64,000 nucleotides of DNA from Haliotis asinina (lineage: Eukaryota; Mollusca; Gastropoda; Lepetellida; Haliotidae), in the NCBI RefSeq assembly GCF_037392515.1, contig NC_090287.1, positions 9,717,501 through 9,781,500 on the forward strand, given 5' to 3'. The position numbers and the translations under genes were made by a program. The first letter of the stretch is position 1. Each line of letters starts with the position of its first letter. Below, piece by piece: positions 23,283 to 35,100 of the stretch. The notes beneath the pieces are model-generated. The model did no database searches and was not told the DNA's origin. It saw nothing but the letters and a program-made list of their open reading frames with translations.

Positions 23283-23434
23283 ACAATTGCTTTAATCCAC
23301 TTTGAAGTGATCCTTATACTGCTGTCAAACAAAAGGGACAGCGATATAAGCATCTATACAATTTCTTTAATCCACTTTGAAGTGATCCTTATACTGCTGT
23401 CAAACAAAAGGGACAGCGATATAAGCATCTATAC
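23283..23434 (+). repeat. 75-bp tandem duplication
   Basis: CTTTAATCCACTTTGAAGTG through CGATATAAGCATCTATAC occurs at 23290 and again at 23365 without a difference over about 70 bp, which points to a recent event. Confidence 0.9.
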
Positions 23435-23771
23435 GGACACGTAGCATTCATTATAATATGATAAAGAAGCCGTTATCCATATCTAGCACATAGTGTTTCA
23501 TGCATCTGTGAGATCAGACCGGTGACATCAGCTAACTCTCCTAGAGGCCTTGTTTAGAAAACGTTAAATTTGTCGTCCTCTGCAAATACCCTTCAAGACA
23601 CATAGGATTCCAGTCTGACGAGTAAGTTTTCGGTCTTATTAGCGCTGGCTTACAAAGATTTTTGTCAGAAAGGTCTGGATGTTCTCGGAAGTTTCATGCG
23701 TTGAAAACGGTGGCATGGATGCTTTGATTAATATTTGAGTTAATTCTGACTTATCATTACGTTTAACTATA

Positions 23772-25352
23772 CTACCCATCAAAAGTTTAGACTCACTTAA
23801 TACAATGTAGATATCTTGGAGGGAAAAGGCATATGTGTTATAAAATAATCGTTCCTTTATTTCTTTAGTCAGTGTATAATATCGGCGGTTATGATGACCC
23901 AGATTTAAACATTGAGCACTAAAGAGTACTACCCTCAAAACGTGAATGACAAAAAGTCAATATCGGGTGTGGCCACCCCTGGCTGCAACACAGGCATTGC
24001 ATCGACGTGACATACCACGCATCAACAGTCCAATCTGTCTCTGGGGAATGTTTCTCCACTCCTGCAACAACGCATTTCGAAGCTGGTCAAGGGTGGCAGG
24101 GGGAGGAACTCTGGTGTACACGCGACGTCCCAAAATATCCCATACATGCTCAATCGGGCTCATATCGGGGGATAGTGCCGGCCATTCCATGTGATTGACA
24201 CCATTCTGCTGCAAACAGGCTGTCACGATGCGAGCTCTGTATGGTCTGGCATTGTCGTCTTGAAAAGCAACACGTCCTGGCATGGCTCTAAGGAATGGAA
24301 TGACAACTGGAATGAGAATTTCATCTTGGTACCTCTGGCCGGTCAGATTACCACCCACCACCACTAAATCACTTCTGCCATTCATTGTGATCCCGCCCCA
24401 CACCATAACTGACCCTCCTCCAAAGAGATCATGTTCAACAACGTTAGCGTCAGCGAAACGTTCACCCTGACGTCTGTAAACGGGGATTCGACCATCCTTG
24501 AAGTGCAGGTTAAATCTTGATTCATCCGTGAACAGAACACGTGACCATCTGCGTGCATCCCATGGCAAATGCCCATTTGCCCAATTCAATCGATCCTGAC
24601 GGTAGCGTGGTGTAAGATGGGGTCTAACGGCTGGACGTCGCGCCCGCAGTCTATAGTCACGTAATCGGCGCCGTATTGTTGATACAGATACACAGTGTCC
24701 AGAAGCCTGTCTAAATTTACGCATTATTGACTGCAGTCTCGGTGACTAGTCTGCTCCTGAGAGCAATCAAACGAATGTACCTGTCATCCTGTTGTGACGT
24801 CACTTTTGACCTACCGGATCTTGGTCGATCCTTGTCCGAGTTTGTCTGCTGGAACCGTATCCATAGGTTGGAAATTGCCTTTTGGGATACACAAAGACGT
24901 CCGGCAACATATCGTTGTGATCTCCCATCTTGCAGGAGTGCTAAGGCTTGATGTCGTTGATCAATTGTTAAACTTCTTCCACGACCCATGGTCACTTCAA
25001 GGATAAATTTTGCCACTAACTCAAAGGAATCAACTGCAAACCTTATAAAGGTGAATTGCACGAGGATCATGCTGCAAATTGCCGAAGTGCACATGAAAAT
25101 TGCATGCATGTCAGCAGCTGCGTTTCGATGTGATGTTTTGTGAAAACTTTACCATTTTTCAAAAACGTTAATTCTGTATGGAACTCAAGATAGTGAGGGA
25201 AGCGGTGTTACGAATTTGCTTTACGTTACGTCAAGACCTGTGTAAACGATACACCTAAATAGTTCAGTATAATTTGACAATTTCAGTAGTGAAAATTTGG
25301 TCGAACAAATCTACTACAAATACACTAGTGAGTCTAATCATTTGATGGGTAG
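23772..25352 (-). mobile_element. Tc1-like transposon, almost whole
   Basis: Inverted termini CTACCCATCAAAAGTTTAGA at 23772 and CTACCCATCAAATGATTAGA (inverted) ending at 25352 are flanked by TA on both sides. The length, 1581 bp, is normal for the family. The transposase is on the minus strand between the ends. The internal parts of the termini differ slightly, so the copy is not brand new. Confidence 0.93.
23957..24989 (-). pseudogene. Tc1-like transposase (DD34E), one frameshift
   Basis: ATG at 24989 starts MGRGRSLTIDQRHQALALLQ and a paired-like helix-turn-helix ending SQQDDRYIRLIALRSRLVTE. At about 24720 the frame moves by one base and continues RKFRQASGHCVSVSTIRRRL. The catalytic residues are present: Asp in FTDESRFN, Asp in FQDDNARPYRA, Glu in SPIEHVWD, with the MVWGGI motif between. 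It ends at 23957. One shift separates it from a full-length frame, so it was active in the recent past or works only as a substrate. Confidence 0.9.
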
Positions 25353-25555
25353 TATGCTTCAAATAATTATTCATTGTGTAATGTGCCTTTTAACAATTTG
25401 ATATATTCTCGTGTGATTGTCTTTTTTCAAACTGGAAACATCTTATTTATATCAGAATGCATACACACTGGCTATCGGACTTCAGAATATACATGTAGTG
25501 GTTTCTTACTTTTTAGATTACAATTAATGGAAGCACAGATGACTTTTGTTTTGGT

Positions 25556-25606
25556 GTGAACTTTGTGTGAACTTTGTGTGATCTTTGTGTGATCTTTGTG
25601 TGTGAA
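25556..25606 (+). repeat. Short tandem repeat (CTTTGTGTGAT)
   Basis: Four to five copies of an 11-bp unit, CTTTGTGTGAA/T, in a row. Confidence 0.8.
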
Positions 25607-25639
25607 AAAGGTGTGATCCATTATGTCTCCTTTAATTTA

Positions 25640-26520
25640 GCACATGTTGAATTAGCAATATCCACTTCCAAAACCTTCACCGTTTATCTCTACGTTCTCA
25701 TCACTGGTTGTCATGATGTATATCTTACATAAAACTGGTTTGACAGTACCCCCGAAGCCTTCAACAAGAGTTTCAGGGTTTTCAGTCTGTACCACTACCC
25801 CAAGGTGCGTTTGCCTGTACATCGTTATTCCTCACTTAATGCAGTTACAGAGAAGTTTACTAGGCGTAGACAGTCTGACCACAGTAAATGCATCATCATC
25901 CCCCGAAACTGTTTCTCTGACAAACGCGGACGCTTTTTCAGAAGCTGTTGTTTTTCTCCCTGGTTTACATTTGGCCACAGATTGTTTAGCCAAACCATTT
26001 TTTGAGACCCTGATATTTGTAACAAGTTATTGGTTCACCACGGGGCTGGGCAGAGGAACGCTGTCGAAAGCTGTTACATTGTCGAGCAGAATGACTTTGT
26101 TTCTTACAAAGCTGGCATTTCGGTAGGTTTGGAACGTCCCGTCTATTTAAGCGTTAGTGCTTGTCCCAACGGTATGCTGACGAAGGGCAATGAGAAATCT
26201 GATCCTGTTATGAACTCACGTTGGAACACAGTTTTGCAACTACAGACTGGTTTTCCGTTTTTGATACAGCGTGGAATTCGTTGACTACTCTTGCATCACT
26301 GAATGATATATGTCTGTGTTGTATAACCGAAGGTTGAATGAAAGGGACAGGCCCCGAATGAAAATGGAAAGTTTTTCCTGGTCACTCTTGTTCAAGCGAG
26401 TACACTTGGCTTCTATGTCCATGGTATATGTTACATCTTCAATATCTGACATGCGTCTGTCCCACAACTGTTGCTCCGAAAGCCATGTTGGTTAGTTGTC
26501 GATAAAATATGTTGTAGAAT
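25640..26520 (-). mobile_element. Gag-like fossil of an LTR-type retroelement
   Basis: On the minus strand the stretch at 26285-26467 reads like a retrotransposon Gag core (MDIEAKCTRLNKSDQEKL then FIRGLSLSF), and further Gag-like basic segments follow to about 25825. No LTRs, protease or polymerase could be seen. The copy is broken several times over and looks old. Family assignment (Gypsy-like) is inference. Confidence 0.35.
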
Positions 26521-27049
26521 GGTAATATAGTCTATCAGACTGATTCTGTATTTGACCTGGTAATGATTGGAACCACATGGGATCGGATCCTGTCATATAT
26601 ACCATCATACTGGGCCAGTTTGGTCATTCCTTAGTCTCTGTTGAGTTGCACATGCTTAACATTTTGACAACCAGGTGACAGCGCCTTCACATGGCAAGCT
26701 ATGAAATGTCTCTAATTTCACACTTGAGGAATTCATGACGTCAATTGGTGTATTAATTTGTAACGAGGAACGAACGGTATCTCCACCATGTGTTGCGTGC
26801 CCGCTACGTACTGCAAAAGGGTTGTTAGTGTCACAATCACAGGAAAGAAGAACATACTAGACGATCTTCCTTAGACGCTTTTGGCTGAGGAAGTTTGAGA
26901 CTAAGAGTTAAAACACAGTTTCTTAATGAAAGTCGTTACCGGATGACACGGAGAGGATTTCTAGCCAGTATTTATAAGGCCACAGACCGCACACAGTACT
27001 ACAGAACATTCCACTGGATTGTGTTCCTCACAAAGTCCCCTGCAAAGTA

Positions 27050-28263
27050 CACTCTTCAAAAGAAGAAACGCAAAACACAAATATCAATGCAAATTTGGTG
27101 TTATTCAAGGACGTGTAGATCTGCGGAAAACTAAGCTACGTGAATGAAGTTCCTACCAGTCATCACAGCCATTACTGCTGTCCACCAGGTGGTGTTGAAG
27201 TCAGTTCCTCGTATGACCACCTCCAGCTGCTACCACTGCCCGACACCTCCTGGGCACAGATCGAATCAGTCGTTGGATTTTTGCTGTGGAATCCTTCTCC
27301 ATTCCTCCTGCAGCATGTGGAACAACTGTTGAAGATTCTGTGGTGGATCGATTTAGTGTGGTGTGGTTCGATTTAGATCCGGGAATCTGAAGATACAGAG
27401 GAGGGTACTGATATTGTTATTGGCTAGGTAGTCCACGGTGGCACATGCTGTGTGGGGCCTGGCGTTGTCCTGTTGGAAGAGCTGCCGTTGACGGCCAACA
27501 AGGGGAAGGACGTGCGGAATCTGGTCGATGTATCGATTGACCGTCAGATTGCCTTGGACAAGCACAAGTTCCTGCTAGTGTATGAGATCGCCCCCTGCAC
27601 CATAACACTCTATTCAACGAAACTTTCCACCTGTTTGATGCAGTTAGGAGCAATATGTTCATGACGTTGTCTGTAAACACGGTCCCTACCATCGCGTCGC
27701 CTGAGGAGATAACGAGATTCATCGCTAAATCATATACGCATCCAGTTTGCCAGGTTCCATGGCAGCACCGTGTTGCACCATCTGACTCGTCGACGTCGAT
27801 GTAGTCGTGTCAAGGAGGGGGCAACTTTGGGACGCATGGCACGTATTTCTACCTCTCGGAGATGGTTCGGGCTCCAAACTGTTTTTGTGCTGTGTCCCGG
27901 GCGGTGCGATGGTGGTCACGTAGGTGGGTTACCCGTACGTACCGATCTTGGGTAGGTGTGGTGACTCTAGGTCTTCCTGATCTTGGACGGTCATTTGTCG
28001 AATTTGTTTGACGAAACCGATCCCACAATCGAGTTATTTTGTGCTTGGGTGAACGTTGAAGATCCTTGCCACCTCACTCATTGATTCACCAGCTTGCAGT
28101 CGTCCAAATTGCCTGATTTCGATGGGCAGCGTTGAGACGTCCCATTTTCGTGTACAACACTTGCAAAGATCGTGGGTGAAAATCCACGCACATTATGACA
28201 ATCCTGATTGGCAAAACCATTCACAGTCATTTTTGGTTTCATTTTGGGTTTTTCTAAAGAGTG
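27050..28263 (-). mobile_element. Tc1-like transposon, badly decayed
   Basis: Left end CACTCTTCAAAAGAAGAAAC after a TA and right end (inverted) CACTCTTTAGAAAAACCC before a TA bound a 1214-bp element. Minus-strand fragments show a DRPRSGRPRVT linker (about 27960-28000), RRRDGRDRVYRQRHE (about 27665-27700), and FQQDNARPHTA, the second catalytic Asp, at about 27460. The frame changes many times, so it is inactive. It is a different family from the 23772 element because the termini differ. Confidence 0.8.
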
Positions 28264-30053
28264 TATTTGACTTAGAAAGAGTCACACAAACTTAGAATTG
28301 AACAAAAGCGCCAACAAATCAACAAATTTGTATAATTTGCGATTAACATAAATGCAGATTGTATGGTTTTACCTGTATGTGAAAGTTAGTTGGATAGTGG
28401 AAACAAAACCTTTTCGCCTTGTCCCATTTAGATACTGGCGTTAATCTCTAATCACCAACACTCCATTGTCTCTCAGATACCTGAGTAAAGGGTGTAAATC
28501 AAAGTTGCCAAAGACTATCTACCATGATATTCCTAGTGAGGTGTAAATTGTCTGATATTGTGTCTCCTAACAAAATGCAGATATTATTTTTCAAAGTGGA
28601 TATTCTTAGTTTAGTGTAAAATTGTCTAGTCATACTCGGTTTTCCTTTAAGATGGGACAACAGCTAATCCGTGTGTTAGTTGCACGGAGGACATTGCATG
28701 GTTGTAAATGTCTGAGTCCTAGCCTTCTCTCCTCTGAGATACTGCAAAAACTCCTTCTTCGCTTGTAGTTCTGAGTGTGAGTATAACTCCGGGACCAAGG
28801 GGAAAGTTTGACTTATCCCAATGTTCGACACATCCGTCAGCTTAGAAATGACCAAGAACCTACGCGACTAAACTTGTTCCACCATTGTTTTCTACAGTAA
28901 GCTATACATACGAACAATACATCTTTGCAACAACCGTTAACTGCAGTACTGATCATCAAATTAAAATATATAAAACTGTAAGTTAATCCAATCATTTTAT
29001 TAATCATGAAAAATAAATATGCACCCAAAATGATAAGAACATATGTATTATAACAATCTCACAAGCTATCTCATTTAACTGACTACTGCAGCAAAACCTG
29101 TTGTGTCGAATTCGTCGGGACTAAGGGGGAAGTTCGTCTTATCCGACCTTTGGGGACCCTAAATTCGGTTTGAGACATCGAGGTAAGCATAATGATAAAT
29201 ATCAGGAAAACGACTGGTACCGAGAGACATTGGTGTTCGACTGTGTAATGTAGCTGAAAAGGTGTGCTTAAGTGATTATATATGCCATGTCTTGCAATCA
29301 ATGTTATCGAGCCCAACGTACCGAGCCTGCTTGTCGCCCAATACAACAAACTGATGTTTCAGAAGGATTTCTCCTAGCAGCATAAACATTCATTGTGTAA
29401 TTTGAAGTCCGCACTTTATTTATTCCTGTCTTTTCCACTGTATCTCCTTCGCTTTCTTGATGCCACATCGAGGGCTTTGTTGACGCATCTGCACCGAATC
29501 CCGGATTTGTGTTTACATATCTGAATAATACGTTTCCTTGTGTTCTTTTTTTTCAATTTTTTCAATTTTTTTTTATTTTCATGAAACGTTGGATATTGAA
29601 CATGCGCATTTTATTTAAGTTCTGTACTTACATTGCACTTAATCGGGAACATGTAACTTACAATAAGAATACATACAAAAACGACCAGTAACCAAATATT
29701 TTATACAAAAAAATAATGAACGCAAATGCTGTGAACAAGGATAATTAAATCAAACCATGGGAGCAACTGGAAGCAATTGGATAGAATGTCTATGAATCTT
29801 ATGTCAAATAAAGCCGAAGTAATCTAAAATACGACTTCATATTTTAGAATATATACAAAAGATTAGTATGTTTCCGTTATCTTATGTATGTTCATTCATT
29901 AAAATATTTATCTTGCTTAAGAAAGAAAACAGTCCCTTGAGTCAAGTTGATGAAGACATGCACAGACACTGAGCACAATCCGAAGAATTACTGGATTTCC
30001 TGCGTCTCTTCTGCGTCGGTTGTTTCAAGCACAGTGCAAGCGGCGGCGATACA
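28264..30053. other. Intergenic, no gene recognised
   Basis: Two similar segments, GGGACCAAGGGGAAAGTTTG at about 28793 and GGGACTAAGGGGGAAGTTCG at about 29117, each near GTTCGACA or GTGTCGAA, look like remnants of one pogo-type terminus. An oligo-T stretch lies at 29548-29577. Nothing else is supported. Confidence 0.4.
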
Positions 30054-30303
30054 TTAACATACATACGGATACTGGGATGCTGTGAGATATCCCACATCAA
30101 TGTCTGGACACGTAGATGGCAATTCTACTTCTTTGCTTGTGTTAGTCACGGGAGATGGCCAGAGGGATTGTGCTGGATAGCAACACAGTGGGCTGAGACC
30201 ATGGTCCCAGCTGTAAGTGGACTGGCCGGAAACAGGAGTTTGTGGGTGATGGGTAGGGGTATAGGAGGTTGGACGCTGTAGCGAGCTTGGGAGTCCTATG
30301 GTC
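30054..30303 (-). CDS. Possible terminal exon of an unknown gene
   Basis: Read on the minus strand, a strong acceptor (ccctttctctttgaccatag) opens an 83-codon frame rich in Pro, Ser, Thr and Tyr. It contains SYTPTHHPQTPVSGQSTYSW and ends VGYLTASQYPYVC, stop at 30054. The composition is like the C-terminal region of a transcription factor, but I recognise no family and found no upstream exon. Confidence 0.3.
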
Positions 30304-30305
30304 AA

Positions 30306-32199
30306 AGAGAAAGGGCTGAAGGAGGTGTATTACACTGCTGTTTCAGACCTGAGTAATAATAGAATTAAAGCTCCTTGAAAATATTTTGTGTAACGTTTTA
30401 CAAATGACATAATCATAATAATTTTACAAATCATAAATAATTTATGGTTAACCTATTGATTATGATGACTAAGATTGGGATTCAGTGAAAGCGTCAAGCA
30501 GATTAGTAAAACGATCCCTATAAGCACCAGCTGGGTACAATCAGACCAAACTAACAAAGCTCAAAAATTAAAATCTAAACTGGAAGGCTGTACTATATTT
30601 TGGTTTCTTTGCTTTGTTCTTTTTGCCGTGTAAATATATCTGAAATAGACATTTGCTGATGAACAATAAACTCCATGCCACCGACACAAGATGCCAGAAT
30701 GCCTGTATGATGACCTACTGGAAGGGGAACGGGCGTGTCAGACTGGGGGAAAAGCCGGGCTGTCTCTCTGAATGATGTTTAGCTCATCCCGAGCTGTCAG
30801 TTTAAAACAAAAATATGTAGAATTGCACACAAACGCACCAGCCCTCGGAGGATTCGAACCTCCTCGGCTCATCAGACATCAGTGGAAGCCAAAACAGACT
30901 CCTTTGTGTCAGTCACTTCTTTGTAAGTCATTATTTGTCAGGTTCTACCGGCCAGGCCTATGTGTTTACTTGCTGCTTTGCGAGTATTTAGGGGATTTCA
31001 TCCTTGGAAGTGCATGTTTGTTAAATTGTACACACACTTCATATATATTAGAGTGAGTCTGTTTAAGACTTAAGAGAGTGCAGTGGTCATTTAATACATT
31101 ATCAGGACAAAGGTGTGTGTGTGTGTGCTTGCGTGCGCGAGTGTAAGGGGTGGGGTGGTGTGGGTCTGGATCCACTTACGGTGATCTTCACGCTTCAAAT
31201 ATATGGGAGCTTTTGCAAGAAGAATCATCTGGAGTCATATAAAAGCATATAAATATACATGCTTCTTCTTCACGAAAATCGCGTTGTGATTATTTCAGAA
31301 ACTACTTGTTATATGTGTGTTACTGTATTCTCTTTACTTATGGCTTGTCACTCAAATCCGCTCATCCGCCCCAAGGTCTACTGAGTAAACTGGTTCAGGT
31401 TCTGCTGTTTAGTGCGTATTCATTTCAATAGACAGGAGCCTAGTCAAAGGTGTTATAATAGAGAGTTACCCCCCGTTCCAAAGGTAGGCAACTCTTGCCC
31501 ATTTGCTTGCACGTGTGTATGTTTTGGTTAATTTCTAGCTGGAAGGAGGTTTGGCCTGAGACGCCTGTTACGGTCAGAAGGTGTTATTGTACAATTCACA
31601 GACCATAACCCATGTATGTTTACAGTTTGAGAAGCATGATTCGTTTCTGTATGATTGGAAACATGCTCGGTAGAGGTAGAGATCAGGCGTCAAATGTCGG
31701 AGTGTCTGGCTACTAGATAATAACTATAGTTCTAGAGACCCGCGCCGTTTATATTCGTACACATGACGTAATTTCCATTGACTTACATCTTAATTGAATC
31801 TAATAATAAATAACTTTCATGAATGTAATTTTCATAAAGGTCTGTCAAGTTTTGTACATTCGTGAGGAATTGGCTAAATCACATAATTTCGGTTTAATTT
31901 TCCGATATAAAATAAAAACATATATTTAAATATTGAATTAAGTGTATTCCAAAGATTTAAAAGATCTAACACATTGTGATTTGCCTCAGACATGCTGCTG
32001 ATGCATGCTGGTCTGGACGAATATTCGTTTGATGCTGTAATTATTTGATTAAACTCCCAGTTTGCCCACTCCTATCAGGAAGACAACCTTCTATAAGGTC
32101 AGTTATTTCTAATGTACATGTAGATAAACACTCCTCTTCAAATGTTTATGTAGCTAAATGGATGCAGCAATTTTGTACTTGTATCATGTTTGTCAACAG
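30306..32199. other. Intergenic / upstream of RBM34
   Basis: It holds a tRNA T-arm-like hairpin at 30845-30872 and a short (TG)n run at 31112-31126. The RBM34 promoter and any untranslated first exon should be here. A tract with acceptor tttgtcaacag|G at 32199 suggests that the coding start lies in the second exon. Confidence 0.4.
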
Positions 32200-35100
32200 G
32201 AAACAAATGGCAGACAATAAGTATTTTGTTGGCCAAGTTGCTGATTTGCTAGGAGGCAAGAAGATAAAATCAAACTCAGCGACTCCACCAAAAACAAAAC
32301 TTGAAGCTCTCTTTGATGTCAAGACAAAAGGAAAAACTGAACACAGAGAAAAGACTCGCACAGAAAAGAAGACCAAAAATGTTACAAAACCAAAAACAGT
32401 AAAAAATGAAATCAAGACAGAAAAAGATGTGAAGGCAGAAAAGGTAAATATCATGATTCCTCTATGAAGGTCCTGTAACATTCTTAAAGAGGGGCATTCT
32501 CTAAGTAAGGCATTCTCTTCCCACAAATATTACTTGTCATATCTTCCTTCAAACCTCTGTACTAATACGACCTTTCATGGTGCAATTGTTCAGGATTCGT
32601 GGTTGGTTGCAATCATATTTAGTTGTGCAACCAGCATTGTTGGTATACGTGATGATTTGTAAGGCCTTAGTAATATGGGAAAACTAGAAAACCTTACCAC
32701 AGCTCGATACACAAATGTTTTTTCTAGACATAACTCAGTCATGGCTGGGTCAATAGCATCACCATAACCGTCTTGGACAACGGTCATGCTAGCCATTAGA
32801 TTCTCGTGTGTCACATCAACACAAATCCACGGTGGAGGAGGAATATTTGTGGCCCCAGATTTGCTTCTGTTAGACAAGTTGGATCTAAGTCGATGTAACG
32901 CACATTCTGATTGGATAGAAAGAACAGAGATAATTTGTGCCACAATTCTATGTTTGTCTGTTGAAGTCACAGGTTTGTGAAGATTTTTATTCTGTGTCAC
33001 CACCACCATGCCCATGCTAGTGGATTTACCAAAGTTTTAAATGTCCCAAGACCAGCAGGTTTTTTTTAATGCATTGACAAAACTGTTCAAAGTGCACGAA
33101 GATGTACTCTTTCTCAGTTATAACAGTGAATTAAAGGTGGACGTAAAGGTGGTGGGCTACTCAACACTGATCACTGTGAAGATAATGATCATTAACATTG
33201 TGTCTTCATCATTATAACCTCAACTGGTTGGATCTTTTAATGTGAAAGGGTGTACCTTTGCCATTTGATAGTCAGCATGTCCAAACAGCGGAGACAAGGT
33301 CACTGTTTGACATTTCAGTGTCAAGAAATTGTCAGCAGTGTCCCAGCTTTCTCTAAACAAGAAGCTAAAGATGGTATAATAATAGTGATAGCGAAAGTGA
33401 ATCAGATTGTGAAAGTAAGTGACGTCTGTATTTAGTAGTCCAAACTAAGGGGCATGTGACTGTATAAACCATTAAACATAAAATGATTGCTTTTCAGAAG
33501 TGTTGTTTTCCGGAACATAATTATATCCGTTTCGCACAGACGCAACAGCAGCAACATTCTCTGCTCCCCTCTTCAGTGAAGTTAACTCGACCAGCCGTTT
33601 GTGCCATTTGACCTCCCTGTAGAGTAGATTTGACCTCCCTGGTCCTGTATACATTGAGTTGATTTGACCTCCCTGGTCCTGCATACGTAGACTAGATTTG
33701 ACCTCCATGGTCCTGCATATGGAGAGTTGATTTGACCTCCCTGGTCCTGCATACGTAGACTAGATTTGACCTCCATGGTCCTGCATATGTAGAGTAGATT
33801 TGACCTCCCTGGTCCTGCATACATAGAGTAGATTTGACCTCCCTGGTCCTGCATATGGAGAGTAGATTTGACCTCCCTGGTCTTGCATATGGAGAGTAGA
33901 TTTGACCTCCCTGGTCCTGCATATGGAGAGTAGATTTGACCTCCCTGGTCTTGCATATGTAGAGTAGATTTGACCTCCCTGGTCCTGCATATGTAGAGTA
34001 GATTTGAGATCCCTGGTCCTGCATATGTCGAGTAGATTTGACCTCCCTGGTCCTGCATATGCCGAGTAGCTCAGATCAAGATGACGAGGCTATAAGCTTT
34101 TGGGAATCATCGTAATGTTTATATGAAGCCGTTTATTGAGGATCAGAAAGGTTATGTGATTTAACTGTTCCTGTGTCGGGGTACCACAGAGGTATGCTGA
34201 GTGCTTTTTGTTTCCCCTCCACCCCCACTCACTCTTTCACTCACTCACTTTGTCCAGGTCATTCTGTTACAAGGCATGGTCAGAAAATGTTTGGTTTAAA
34301 GAATACATTAAAATCATATCTTATCCCTTAATTTCAGAAGACAGGCCCAGCTTCTGAAGATCAGAAGCCCAAGGAAGCATTAGAGAAGAAGAAAAAGAAG
34401 AAGAAAGAAAAGAAGGCAAAAGAAGAGGGATTCTGTCCTCCCAAGGGAATTGTTCATGAATCTTTGAAGGAAAGTTCAGAGAAAGAAAAACTACAGTTAG
34501 TATCAATTTGGTATCTTTTTGTCAATTCAATGGCTGTGAATCATTTTGAAAGAGAAGAAATTTGGATTTATTTCTATGAATACATGATGTGAAGGTTTCT
34601 TGTCCAAAAACATTTTAGATATCTATTACAATGATTAATATTAACCTTCATTTCTTTTTAAGAGTTTCACAAGAGAAAGCATACGAGTGAGTGAGTGAGT
34701 TTAGTTTTACGCCGCACTCAGCAATATTCCAGCTATATGGCGGCGGTCTGTAAATAATCGAGTCTGGACCAGACAATCCAGTGATCAACATCATGAGCAT
34801 CGATCTGCGCAATTGGGAACCGATGACATGTGTCAACCAAGTCAGCGAGCCTGACCACCCGATCCCGTTAGTCGCCTCTTACGACAAGCATAGTCGCCTT
34901 TTATGGCAAGCATGGGTTGCTGAAGGCCTATTCTACCCCGGGACCTTCACGGGTCAGAAAGCATACGAATGACAACCATTCCTGCTTCACGTTTGGTGTT
35001 GATGCTATGGAAGCATCAGAAGTTGTGGGTTATTCTTATTCTCCATTCCTCTGATCTTGGTTCTTCCATGTCATTGCAGAAAACCAAAGAAGAGGAAGAA

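Larger units (their letters stand above)
21380..23771. other. Intergenic, upstream of MAP4K3
   Basis: It holds the MAP4K3 5' untranslated and promoter region (no TATA seen close to the start) and a 75-bp tandem duplication at 23283-23434. It also has a weak first-exon candidate at 23019-23079. I see nothing else that I can support. Confidence 0.5.

Noticed and set aside
30772-31056. 94-codon plus frame containing FEPPRL
   Set aside because: Overlaps the T-arm-like hairpin; no splice context and no known domain.
32146-32526. 126-codon minus frame opposite RBM34 exon 1
   Set aside because: Shadow of the Lys-rich coding exon on the other strand (Phe/Val/Ser-rich).
33582-34058. 158-codon minus frame (QDQGGQIYS repeats)
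   Set aside because: By-product of the 34-bp minisatellite, open in all three frames.
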